64,000 bases of DNA from Acetobacter syzygii (GTDB lineage: Bacteria > Pseudomonadota > Alphaproteobacteria > Acetobacterales > Acetobacteraceae). How positions within the stretch are numbered: the first letter of the stretch is position 1; each line of letters opens with the position of its first letter. Made by a program: the position numbers and the translations under genes. The stretch covers positions 62,001 through 126,000 of the forward strand of contig NZ_BAMZ01000014.1 in assembly GCF_000964225.1 (NCBI RefSeq), given 5' to 3'. Shown here piece by piece: positions 56,619 through 64,000 of this stretch. Under the pieces are notes generated by a model, which was not told the DNA's origin, did no database searches, and saw nothing but the letters and a program-made list of their open reading frames with translations.

Positions 56619-57302
56619 TTACGCTCTCTGTTCCATCTTTTCTCGGGCATCCTGCAAAAACGCCACACAGTCCTGTAAATGGGTGTGTGGCAACATATGC
56701 CCACCATCCAGCCACTGTACGCCCGGACCACCAGCAAAACTCTCCTCGGTCATGGCGGGAGAGACAACGGGGTCCTGCCGGGCAGCCAACACACAATATT
56801 GCTCTGGAATACCAGCCAGTCTGGACCGGACATCCCCCGACACAAGCAACTCAAGCCCTTTTTGCAGGTTGGGAATACAAAGAGGCTGCTCCACCTCCCC
56901 CGCGCCGCATAGACCACGAAAATCAGCCAACACCTGCTCTGGCCTGCTGGACAGACCTTTAACCATACGCTGCAAAACCCGCACTTGCACCCCAGCCGCA
57001 AAATCTGGCCGTGCCGCAAAAGCCGCAAAGGCATTAATCCCTACCAGCCTGTTTGCACGGGAAAGTTCCATATGCTGTGCAAGCCACAAGAACCCCAGAG
57101 AATGCCCAATGCCCAGCATAGGGCGGCCCTGTGCCTGCACGGCCTGCACCTGCGCCATAGCCTGCGCAGGTGTGTTTGCCCCCTGCCCAACAAAACCCAG
57201 ATCCAGCACACACGCATCCGCCCAACCCAGCGCAGCCAGCAAAGGAGTCCAGAAGTCCGGCCCAAAACCCCAGCCATGCACAAATACGGGCTGTACAGGC
57301 AT
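56619..57302 (-). CDS. BioH-type pimeloyl-ACP methyl ester esterase
   Basis: Start at ATG 57302 (MPVQPVFVHGWGFG), overlapping the bioF stop by one base. This 227-residue alpha/beta hydrolase has an HGWGFG oxyanion strand, the nucleophile elbow GIGHSLGFLW (Ser), a C-terminal acid in the ARQDPVV loop and His in DGGHMLPHTH. Its position between bioF and bioCD strongly suggests it releases pimeloyl-ACP from its methyl ester, the BioH, BioG, BioK or BioV step. The precise subtype cannot be fixed by eye. It is short for BioH (about 256). Confidence 0.82.
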   Translation of the reverse strand: MPVQPVFVHGWGFGPDFWTPLLAALGWADACVLDLGFVGQGANTPAQAMAQVQAVQAQGRPMLGIGHSLGFLWLAQHMELSRANRLVGINAFAAFAARPDFAAGVQVRVLQRMVKGLSSRPEQVLADFRGLCGAGEVEQPLCIPNLQKGLELLVSGDVRSRLAGIPEQYCVLAARQDPVVSPAMTEESFAGGPGVQWLDGGHMLPHTHLQDCVAFLQDAREKMEQRA

Positions 57303-58501
57303 TATTCCTGCTCCAGTGGGCATGTAGCCCTGACCGCATCCACCACGGCACGGGCCAGACCCTGCATCTGCTCGTAAGTATGATGGGCGTGGAAAACCAC
57401 CCGCAAACGGCACCCTCCCGGTGGTACGGTTGGTGGGCGAATGGCAACTGCCAGAAAACCCGCCCGCTCTACCGCCTGAGCAACAGCAAGGGCGGTTTGT
57501 TCCGCCCCCACCACCACCGGCACGATCTGGGTGGTCGATGGCCCGACCTCCAGCCCAGCCTGAACCATTTTTGACCTGAACTGCGTGGCAAGGTCTGCCA
57601 CATGCGCACGCTCGGCAGCCATGCCCGGCAGCAGGTCCAATGCGGCATCCACAGCGCCCAGCACCAGAGCAGAAGGTGCTGTGGAATAAATAAAGCCCGA
57701 TGCCGTATTATCCAACCAGCGGCACACCGCATCAGATGCAGCCACAAACGCCCCCATCCCTCCGAGTGCCTTGCTAAAAGTCCCGATAATCAGATCTGCC
57801 TGTCCGCTGGCCAAACCCTTGCCCTGCTCGCCCAGAATGCCCGTGGCGTGCGCCTCGTCCACACATAAAAAAGCATTGTGCCGTTGGGTTATGCGCTGCA
57901 GTGTCGGCATATCTGCCCGGTCTCCATCCATGCTGAAAACGCTCTCGGTCAGCACAATTTTTAACCCGGCCCCCACTTCCTGCCCCAATAATGCATCCAG
58001 ATGCGCCATATCATTATGCCGGAAACGTTTGGGGCGCACACCCGCTGCCGCACATCCGTGGTACAGGCTGGCATGAATCAAACGGTCCACCACAACAACG
58101 GGGGGGGCTCCCATAATCTGGGTAGAAAAACGCGCGAGTGCTGGCACGACAGAGGCATTGGCCTGCCAGCCCGAAGCAAGTATTCTGGCTGCTTCCATGT
58201 TTTTAAGCTGTGCCAGACGCCGCTCCAGTGCCACTGTTTGTGGCGGCGTACCTGTTACCAGACGGGAGGCACCACTCCCTGTTCCTTCTACCTTCGCCCA
58301 CATATTTGCGCGCTCAAGCAGGAGCGGATGCGTGCGCAGGCCCAGATAATCGTTGGACGAAAAATCGACCAACACCGCATTACTCTCGGGGCGTTGCAAT
58401 AATCCGGGGCCAGCCCCATGCCATTGCTGGCAGGAGCGCATACGCCCCTGCGCGGCAAAACCAGCCAGTCCCTGCTGGAAAAGATTGTCAAACCGGGTCA
58501 T
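57302..58501 (-). CDS. bioF: 8-amino-7-oxononanoate synthase
   Basis: Start at ATG 58501 (MTRFDNLFQQGLAG). The protein has 399 residues, PLP-dependent, of the alpha-oxoamine synthase family. VDFSSNDYLGLRTHP opens the fold, GSGASRLVTGT follows, and the PLP Lys is in IIGTFSKALGGMGAF. It condenses pimeloyl-ACP with L-alanine. The bioA start lies 57 bases away in the opposite direction. It heads the bioF-esterase-bioCD operon, with one-base and zero-base junctions between genes. Confidence 0.95.
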   Translation of the reverse strand: MTRFDNLFQQGLAGFAAQGRMRSCQQWHGAGPGLLQRPESNAVLVDFSSNDYLGLRTHPLLLERANMWAKVEGTGSGASRLVTGTPPQTVALERRLAQLKNMEAARILASGWQANASVVPALARFSTQIMGAPPVVVVDRLIHASLYHGCAAAGVRPKRFRHNDMAHLDALLGQEVGAGLKIVLTESVFSMDGDRADMPTLQRITQRHNAFLCVDEAHATGILGEQGKGLASGQADLIIGTFSKALGGMGAFVAASDAVCRWLDNTASGFIYSTAPSALVLGAVDAALDLLPGMAAERAHVADLATQFRSKMVQAGLEVGPSTTQIVPVVVGAEQTALAVAQAVERAGFLAVAIRPPTVPPGGCRLRVVFHAHHTYEQMQGLARAVVDAVRATCPLEQE

Positions 58502-58558
58502 GACATCTCTGGTGCCGGAGCCAGCTCGCCCGGTCAATCATCTACAGGAACACTCCGC

Positions 58559-59830
58559 ATGTCTGCTCCCGCTTCCATGCCCGACTGGTACCAACAGGGC
58601 CTCCCCCACATCTGGCTCCCATACAGCCAGATGAAGACCGCATCCGCTCCGCTGGCGGCACAGAGCACGCATGGGAGCCACATTACCCTGACCGATGAAC
58701 GTACACTGGTGGATGGCGTGGCAGCATGGTGGACCGCCTGCCACGGTTACAACCACCCCTATATTCGTCAGGCGGTTATGAAGCAGTTGGAAACAATGCC
58801 GCACGTGATGTTCGGCGGCATGGTACACGAACCCGCCTTACGCCTGGCCAGCCGGTTATGCGCCCTGTTACCCGGCGATCTGGAACGGGTCTTTTTTACG
58901 GACTCCGGCTCCGTTGCCGTAGAAGTCGCCATGAAAATGGCGATCCAGTACCGGCTTAACAAAGGCGAGCACCAGCGCACAAAAATGCTGGCCTTCCGCG
59001 GCGGCTACCATGGAGACACGCTGGCCACCATGGCAGTATGCGACCCTGAGGAAGGGATGCACCATTTATATGGTTCGGCTTTGGCGGAACATGTTATTGC
59101 CCCCCTCCCGGTTGATGAGACCAGCACACGGGCTTTTATGGACCTGCTCGCCCGCCATGCGCACGAACTGGCTGGCATTATTATGGAGCCACTTGTGCAA
59201 GGCGCCGGGGGAATGCTTTTCCATGCCCCACAGGTTTTGCGCACGGTTCGCGCCGCAGCAGACCAGCATGACGTATTGCTGATTCTAGACGAAATTTTTA
59301 CGGGTTTTGGCCGAACCGGAACACTCTTCGCCTGCGAACAGGCGGGCATTACGCCAGATATCATCACCCTTTCCAAAGCCCTGACGGGTGGCACCATGGC
59401 GCTTGCAGCAACGGTTGCGCGCCGCCATGTTTTTGAGGCGTTCTGGGCAGATAATCCTGACCACGCACTGATGCACGGCCCCACCTTTATGGCTAATCCG
59501 CTTGCCTGCGCCTGTGCCAATGCCTCTCTGGACTTATTCGAGGCAGAACCCCGGCTGGAACAGGTTGCCGCCATCAACGCGCTTATGACCGAAGCGCTGG
59601 AACCCTGCCGCACATTACCCGGCGTGCGGGATGTGCGTACACTTGGAGCCATTGGTGTTGTAGAACTGGACAGGATTGCCAACCCGGATGCCCTACGCCA
59701 GCAACTGATTGCCCATGGGGCATGGATACGGCCATTCCGTAATATTGTTTACCTTACCCCGGCCTTTACAATCAGCGAGCAGGACCTGCTGTTCCTGTGC
59801 CGTACCATCCATACTGTACTGGCAGCCTAG
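58559..59830 (+). CDS. bioA: Adenosylmethionine--8-amino-7-oxononanoate aminotransferase
   Basis: Start at ATG 58559 (MSAPASMPDWYQQGL), with AGGAA eight bases upstream; the open frame reaches further into bioF's 5' region. The protein has 423 residues. Family marks: HIWLPYSQM near the start, GVAAWWTACHGYNHPYI, FRGGYHGDTLATMAV, and the PLP Lys in ITLSKALTGGTMALA. DEIFTGFGRTGTLFACE precedes it. It makes DAPA from KAPA using SAM as amino donor. The stop shares a CTAG with the converging moaE stop. No bioB is in the window. Confidence 0.96.
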   Translation: MSAPASMPDWYQQGLPHIWLPYSQMKTASAPLAAQSTHGSHITLTDERTLVDGVAAWWTACHGYNHPYIRQAVMKQLETMPHVMFGGMVHEPALRLASRLCALLPGDLERVFFTDSGSVAVEVAMKMAIQYRLNKGEHQRTKMLAFRGGYHGDTLATMAVCDPEEGMHHLYGSALAEHVIAPLPVDETSTRAFMDLLARHAHELAGIIMEPLVQGAGGMLFHAPQVLRTVRAAADQHDVLLILDEIFTGFGRTGTLFACEQAGITPDIITLSKALTGGTMALAATVARRHVFEAFWADNPDHALMHGPTFMANPLACACANASLDLFEAEPRLEQVAAINALMTEALEPCRTLPGVRDVRTLGAIGVVELDRIANPDALRQQLIAHGAWIRPFRNIVYLTPAFTISEQDLLFLCRTIHTVLAA

Positions 59831-60294
59831 GGGACCGGGCTTTGCTGCAACCATGCGCGGGCGGCCTCTTCGTCCGTTTCCCGCGCATCAACCCATTGTG
59901 CCTGGCCGTTTGCATACTCCTCACGCTTCCAGAAGGGAGCGCCGGTCTTGAGCCTGTCGATCAAAAAAGTTGTAGCTTGCAGAGCCGCCGCGCGGTGTGA
60001 TGCACTGGCACCCACAAAAACGATACCGGCCCCCACCTCCAGCCGCCCCACACGGTGGATGACTGTGCAGCCAGTCAGGTCAAACCGGGCCTGAGCCTCC
60101 TGCGCCAGTGCGTGCAAAATGCCCTCGGTCATGCCGGGGTAATGCTCAAGGGTCATGGCAACAAGCCCATCCCCGCCACGAACCTGCCCGACAAACAGAC
60201 CAATCCCACCCGTAAGGGGCGAAAGGGCACTCAGGCGGGCTGTTTGCACGCCCACATCAAACGGAGCCGTCTGCACGGCAACATGGAGAGGCAT
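59827..60294 (-). CDS. moaE: Molybdopterin synthase catalytic subunit
   Basis: The protein has 155 residues. It has GLFVGQVRGGDGLVAMTLEHYPGM (split GLFVGQVRGG and LVAMTLEHYPGM), the core of MoaE with the substrate-binding Arg, and a C-terminal KTGAPFWKREEYANGQAQWV, split KTGAPFWKRE and YANGQAQWV, with the conserved Lys residues. It transfers sulfur from MoaD thiocarboxylate to cPMP to form molybdopterin. The stop overlaps bioA. moaD ends seven bases upstream of its start, on the same strand. Confidence 0.94.
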   Translation of the reverse strand: MPLHVAVQTAPFDVGVQTARLSALSPLTGGIGLFVGQVRGGDGLVAMTLEHYPGMTEGILHALAQEAQARFDLTGCTVIHRVGRLEVGAGIVFVGASASHRAAALQATTFLIDRLKTGAPFWKREEYANGQAQWVDARETDEEAARAWLQQSPVP

Positions 60295-60301
60295 AATCCG
60301 C

Positions 60302-60565
60302 TTAACCGCCCGTCATGGGGGGGAAAAAGGCAACTTCATCCCCCGGATGCACCACCTGTTCAAAGGTGCCCAATGTTTTGTTAATGGCAACACGCAGTCT
60401 GGGCTGTTCGGCAAATGCTGCTGCAATGGAAGGCGTTTCACCCTCAATCTGGTGGCGCAACGCTGTGACTGACAAACCATGCGGAGGAATAGCCACACTC
60501 AGGCTATCCAGCCCAACCTGCTCGCGTAAGGCTGCAAAAAACAAGACTGTTACATGATCCGCCAT
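60302..60565 (-). CDS. moaD: Molybdopterin synthase sulfur carrier subunit
   Basis: Start at ATG 60565 (MADHVTVLFFAALREQVG). The protein has 87 residues, beta-grasp fold. It has RLRVAINKTLGTFEQVVHPGDEVAFFPPMTGG, split RLRVAINKTLG and DEVAFFPPMTGG, ending in the Gly-Gly tail that is thiocarboxylated. MoaE is its partner and lies directly downstream. The order pgsA, moaD, moaE on one strand is common in alphaproteobacteria; a lipoprotein gene is inserted between pgsA and moaD here. Confidence 0.93.
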   Translation of the reverse strand: MADHVTVLFFAALREQVGLDSLSVAIPPHGLSVTALRHQIEGETPSIAAAFAEQPRLRVAINKTLGTFEQVVHPGDEVAFFPPMTGG

Positions 60566-60651
60566 GATCCGCCCGATCCACCTTATAACTTGTAACATGC
60601 CCCTGCGCTGGCAGGGCGTTCATAGAGAATACACAGCCATGTCTGCCGCAC

Positions 60652-61188
60652 CTAATGGGTCGGCAGATGCCCGGTACGGGGTGTACCTATGGTGCTGATT
60701 GACCCATCTGAATGGATAAGCGTTGTTGTGCCATCGCCATTTGGAATTTCAATGGGGGCTGCAGCGGCTTTGCCCCCCCCTGCTGGTTTGACCACATTCG
60801 ATGGAAGGGCGGACGCACCGTATTCGCCATGCCCCACAACACCTTTATGAATACTCTCCTGCTCGCCAATGCTCATTTCCTGCCCATCTGGCAGTTGCGG
60901 GCCGGTGGCTGTTGCCTGCCCGGCAGCAGGTGGCCTGCCTGCCCGGCCTCTGGCCACATCCTCAAGCGTTGGCAAGGGGTCTGGGGGGCCGGGCCATATA
61001 TTGCCGCCCTGAGGCAGAATGGGCACTTCCTTGGTGGCCTGCCCCTGTACTCGCCGCATATTCAGGTCCGAGCCTGATGGAGCATTAGGGTTTTCGCCGG
61101 GGAGAGTCATTGTGTCGGACATAACTTTTTCAAAGCCCGCACACCCACTCATCATGACGCACACTCCAAGAAGAGCGGCTCTTCGCAT
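60652..61188 (-). CDS. Small lipoprotein of unknown function
   Basis: The product has 178 residues. A lipobox MSGC (about 13-16) ends a short signal peptide. The mature protein is low-complexity and Pro/Gly/Ala-rich, with an N-terminal TMTLPGENPNAPSGSD and a final DGTTTLIHSDGSISTIGTPR that may be a small beta hairpin. No recognised domain. It lies between pgsA and moaD on the same strand. The composition suggests a flexible outer-membrane or peptidoglycan-associated anchor protein. It is likely a lineage-specific gene of acetic acid bacteria. Confidence 0.7.
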   Translation of the reverse strand: MRRAALLGVCVMMSGCAGFEKVMSDTMTLPGENPNAPSGSDLNMRRVQGQATKEVPILPQGGNIWPGPPDPLPTLEDVARGRAGRPPAAGQATATGPQLPDGQEMSIGEQESIHKGVVGHGEYGASALPSNVVKPAGGGKAAAAPIEIPNGDGTTTLIHSDGSISTIGTPRTGHLPTH

Positions 61189-61319
61189 ACCCAGACTCCG
61201 TATTACGCCATTATTCCGCAGCGACAGGTTCTTTCAAAGCCTGTCTTTCCGTGCGGCAGCACCCATAACACATGGCGCAACGCCAGTCGCCCAGACGTTG
61301 GCCTACGTGTTTGGGCCTT

Positions 61320-61889
61320 CTACAGATCTACGTGCTGCAACCCCTTGGTCAGATAATCCCATCCGGTAATCATTGTCAGCACCCCTGCAATCCAGAGCAG
61401 CACGGCACCAATCAGGGCTACAGGCAACCACGGCATACCCAGCAGTGCGCCTGTTCCATCTCCCGCCAGCAAAAAACCAATAGCCGTCATCTGAAAGCCG
61501 GTTTTCCACTTTGCCAGCCGGGTTACGGGCAGGCTGGCGCGCCGCTCTGCCAGATATTCACGCATACCAGATACCAGAATTTCCCGGCACAGAATGATAA
61601 TGGCTGGCCACAGACTCTGGTATGGCAGACGCAAAAAACCAGCCAGCACCATAAGGCAGGCCCCCACAAGCAACTTGTCTGCTATGGAATCAAACATCCG
61701 CCCAAAGTCGGAAAGCTGGTGGCGCGAGCGGGCCAGTTTGCCATCAAAATAATCGGTAATACCGGCCAATATGAACAGAAAACACGCAATGGCGTCTGTT
61801 TGTGGCGTTCCCCATGCGGCAAATCCGACCACAATGGGGATTGCCACAATACGCGAAAGAGTCAGGACGTTGGGAAGGTCGGTCAACAT
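61320..61889 (-). CDS. pgsA: CDP-diacylglycerol--glycerol-3-phosphate 3-phosphatidyltransferase
   Basis: The protein has 189 residues and about four or five membrane segments. The CDP-alcohol phosphatidyltransferase motif DG-x2-AR-x8-G-x3-D-x3-D is complete in DYFDGKLARSRHQLSDFG and RMFDSIADKLL. It makes phosphatidylglycerol phosphate, precursor of PG and cardiolipin. It lies between uvrC (upstream, same strand) and the lipoprotein gene. The uvrC-pgsA pair is a widespread arrangement. About 120 bases separate it from the uvrC stop. Confidence 0.95.
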   Translation of the reverse strand: MLTDLPNVLTLSRIVAIPIVVGFAAWGTPQTDAIACFLFILAGITDYFDGKLARSRHQLSDFGRMFDSIADKLLVGACLMVLAGFLRLPYQSLWPAIIILCREILVSGMREYLAERRASLPVTRLAKWKTGFQMTAIGFLLAGDGTGALLGMPWLPVALIGAVLLWIAGVLTMITGWDYLTKGLQHVDL

Positions 61890-62012
61890 TGCTGTCTATG
61901 CTAGCGCATTTCCCCCCGGACTGGAATGGTTTGACTTATCGCAAAGTCGTCAATCACGCACATTTCTCCCGCAATGCAGCCATTTGCCACCACCGGACTG
62001 GCCATACCGGAT

Positions 62013-63926
62013 TTAATCCGATGACCAGCCGGGGTGAAAATGCCCATACACGGCCCGGGCAATCTCGCGGCTCACCCCCGGAGCGGCTTCCAGCGCATCC
62101 AGTCCTGCCTGTTTGACCGCACGGGCGGAACCAAACGTATTGAGCAGCATTTTTTTGCGTGCGGGCCCAATACCGGGAATATCATCCAGTTCGGACGTAA
62201 CCAGCGCCTTGGAGCGGCCAGACCGATGGGTGGTAATGGCAAAGCGATGGGCCTCATCCCGCAGTCTTTGCAAATAGTACAGAACCGGATCCCGCTGATC
62301 GAGCTGGAACGGCTCCGTATGGTCCGTGTAAAACCACTCCCGCCCGGCATCCCGGTCCGGGCCTTTGGCAATGCCAACGAGCTTGACCCCCGACACCCCC
62401 AGATCTTCCAGTACGGTTTTAACGGCTGAATACTGGCCTGCCCCGCCGTCAATCAGCAGAACATCGGGCCAGTTTGAGGTATCGCCTTCATCCGCCTCCT
62501 TCAACGCGCGGCCAAAGCGGCGTTCCAGCACCTCCCGCATCATGGCAAAGTCATCCCCCGGCGTAATGGGGCCTTTAATGCGGAATTTGCGATAAGCCTT
62601 GCGGTTAAAACCCTCTGGCCCCCCCACAATCATCACGCCATAGGCGTGTGCGCCCTGAATGTGGCTGTTATCGTACACCTCAATGCGTTCTGGGGGGGCA
62701 TCCAGACCAAAAACCTCGGCTACACCTTTAAGCAGCTTGGCCTGCCCGGCTGTTTCCGCCAGCCTACGGTTAAGTGCATCGCGCGCATTGGTCACGGCAT
62801 GGTCAACGACCTGCTTTTTCTCCCCCCGTTGCGGGTTGAGAATATCCACTTTTTTGCCACGCCGGAGCGACAGTGCTTCTACCAGCAAAGCACTTTCCGC
62901 CAGAGGATGGTTCACCAGAATCTGGGCTGGGCAAGGCTTGTCATCATAAAACTGGACAATAAATGCGGACAGGATATCCGGCGCGGTCTCATCCTGCGCA
63001 TGGGCGGGAAAAAAGGAGCGACTTCCATTGTTGCGTCCGCCACGCACAAAAAAGACCTGAATGCAGGTTTGTCCCGCTTCCTGCCAAAGACCGAACACGT
63101 CCGCATCCTGCAAGGAGGCAGGGTTGATCACATTGGAATCCTGCATTTGCGCCAATGCGCGAATACGGTCGCGCAGAACGGCGGCACGTTCAAAATCCAG
63201 TGCTTCAGCCGCCCTGTTCATATCCGCTCCCAGCGTGTCCCGCAGGGCGGTGTCCTTACCGGATAAAAAATCCCGCGCCTGTTCCACAAGCTGCCCGTAA
63301 GCCTGCTGGTCTATGCGCTCCACACAAGGGGCCGAACAGCGCTTGATCTGGAACAGCAGGCACGGACGACTGCGGCTGTTAAAAACCGAGTCCGCGCAGG
63401 ACCGGAGCAAAAACACACGCTGGATCAAATTAAGCGTCTGATTGACTGCCCATGCGGAGGCAAATGGCCCCCACAGGCTGGCCCCCTTGACGGCCTTGCC
63501 CCTGTGCTTGGCAATCTGAGGAAAAGGCTGCCCATCTGTAAGCATAAGCCAAGGGTAGCTCTTGTCATCACGCAGCAGAATATTGAAGCGGGGCTTCATC
63601 CGCTTGATGTAGTTAGCCTCCAGCAGCAGGGCTTCGGCTTCTGTATGGGTGGTCACAATTTCCATAGATGCCGTCTCCGACACCATGCGCCGCAACCGTT
63701 CGGGCAAACGGGCTACCTGCGTATAGGATGTGACCCGCTTTTTAAGCGAAAGCGCTTTGCCCACATACAGCACCTCACCACGGCTGCCGAGCATACGGTA
63801 CACCCCGGGCGAAAACGGCATGGTGCGCAAGGCGTGCCGGATAACCTCCACCCCTTTAAGGGGCACGGCCTCCACGGCATCACCCTGCGTTGGTGTGCCG
63901 TCCGGTGTTGAATTTTGTGCAGTCAT
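62013..63926 (-). CDS. uvrC: UvrABC excinuclease subunit C
   Basis: Start at ATG 63926 ([15 protein letters not shown]); a TTG at 63947 is possible. The protein has 637 residues. An N-terminal GIY-YIG domain has [21 protein letters not shown] (split FSPGVYRML and GEVLYVGKA) for the 3' cut. A Cys-rich region has [17 protein letters not shown] motif ([20 protein letters not shown], split [14 protein letters not shown] and VLRDRI) binds UvrB. The RNase H-like domain ([11 protein letters not shown] and [13 protein letters not shown]) makes the 5' cut, and tandem helix-hairpin-helix motifs end the protein. Confidence 0.96.
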   Translation of the reverse strand: MTAQNSTPDGTPTQGDAVEAVPLKGVEVIRHALRTMPFSPGVYRMLGSRGEVLYVGKALSLKKRVTSYTQVARLPERLRRMVSETASMEIVTTHTEAEALLLEANYIKRMKPRFNILLRDDKSYPWLMLTDGQPFPQIAKHRGKAVKGASLWGPFASAWAVNQTLNLIQRVFLLRSCADSVFNSRSRPCLLFQIKRCSAPCVERIDQQAYGQLVEQARDFLSGKDTALRDTLGADMNRAAEALDFERAAVLRDRIRALAQMQDSNVINPASLQDADVFGLWQEAGQTCIQVFFVRGGRNNGSRSFFPAHAQDETAPDILSAFIVQFYDDKPCPAQILVNHPLAESALLVEALSLRRGKKVDILNPQRGEKKQVVDHAVTNARDALNRRLAETAGQAKLLKGVAEVFGLDAPPERIEVYDNSHIQGAHAYGVMIVGGPEGFNRKAYRKFRIKGPITPGDDFAMMREVLERRFGRALKEADEGDTSNWPDVLLIDGGAGQYSAVKTVLEDLGVSGVKLVGIAKGPDRDAGREWFYTDHTEPFQLDQRDPVLYYLQRLRDEAHRFAITTHRSGRSKALVTSELDDIPGIGPARKKMLLNTFGSARAVKQAGLDALEAAPGVSREIARAVYGHFHPGWSSD

Positions 63927-63967
63927 CTGGTGCTCTTTGGGGGGCAATCAATTTCATCCACCGTTTT

Positions 63968-63976
63968 TGTGGATAA
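63968..63976 (-). promoter_or_regulatory. Perfect DnaA-box 9-mer at the right edge
   Basis: The plus strand reads TGTGGATAA, reverse complement of the DnaA box TTATCCACA. A second, two-mismatch copy (TGTGGACGA) follows at 63980-63988 in the same orientation, spaced 12 bases start to start. Both lie upstream of uvrC in the short non-coding end of the window. Whether this is part of a larger box cluster cannot be seen. Confidence 0.45.
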
Positions 63977-64000
63977 GTCTGTGGACGATGGGGGGCCGAA

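Noticed and set aside
58418-58558. Extended N-terminus for BioA from 58418
   Set aside because: It would overlap bioF coding sequence entirely; the extra residues have no BioA character, while ATG 58559 has a good ribosome site.

Overview
The window reads as a stretch of core chromosome from an alphaproteobacterium. Protein content and gene neighbourhoods point to the acetic acid bacteria (Acetobacteraceae, probably Acetobacter or a close relative). That placement is inference from protein character and synteny; no alignment was run. Evidence includes mfd-sdhE-recG, bolA / J-domain / cobS / cobT, ubiG divergent from lysC, uvrC-pgsA with moaD-moaE, prmC next to a DUF4167 gene, and a GAAC-N7-GAAC LexA operator in front of lexA. 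No insertion sequence, prophage, integron, CRISPR array or toxin-antitoxin module was found. Coding density is high and genes often overlap by 1-8 bases.

Layout, left to right. 1-2.1 kb: start of fabI, then pdxH and a tandem universal stress protein. 2.1-9.9 kb: one long minus-strand operon, mltB, rlpA, dac (PBP5-like), tmk, holB, metG, tatD and a PhnP-like metallo-hydrolase. 10.2-14.2 kb: a DedA membrane protein coupled to an ATP-grasp enzyme of unknown substrate, converging on an APC amino-acid transporter and uppP. 14.3-25.5 kb: a lone mlaD-like gene, tRNA-Met, DUF4167, prmC, a secreted unknown, prfA, hisS, ispG, a rodZ-like gene, a nitronate-monooxygenase-like gene, lysC and divergent ubiG. 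25.5-34.3 kb: DUF2147, DUF1178, grxC, comF, a methyltransferase, moaA, phosphomannomutase/phosphoglucomutase, galU, tRNA-Leu, lipB, a lipoprotein and bolA. 34.4-38.0 kb: J-domain protein, cobS and cobT. 38.0-41.5 kb: a PLP decarboxylase with an SBF-like transporter, then a secreted unknown. 41.6-47.7 kb: mfd, sdhE, recG. 47.7-50.8 kb: thiE, thiG, thiS, thiO and DUF3429. 51.0-55.2 kb: eno, an FtsB-like gene, rpmG (55 codons), moeA and lexA. 55.2-59.8 kb: biotin genes, including a BioC-BioD fusion, a BioH-type esterase, bioF and divergent bioA. 59.8-63.9 kb: moaE, moaD, a lipoprotein, pgsA and uvrC, ending at a perfect DnaA-box 9-mer.

Functionally the region supplies cofactors (PLP, thiamine, biotin, molybdopterin, lipoate, ubiquinone, cobalamin-type cobalt insertion), translation (MetRS, HisRS, RF1, PrmC, L33, two tRNAs), DNA repair and its SOS control (Mfd, RecG, UvrC, LexA), and the envelope (UppP, a D,D-carboxypeptidase, MltB, RlpA, RodZ-like, FtsB-like, PgsA, MlaD-like). 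GalU and the hexose mutase would feed UDP-glucose to surface polysaccharide. No clearly new multi-gene system stands out. The best candidates for new biology are the DedA / ATP-grasp pair, the BioC-BioD fusion with its embedded esterase, the decarboxylase / SBF-like transporter pair, and a long hairpin between prmC and the DUF4167 gene.
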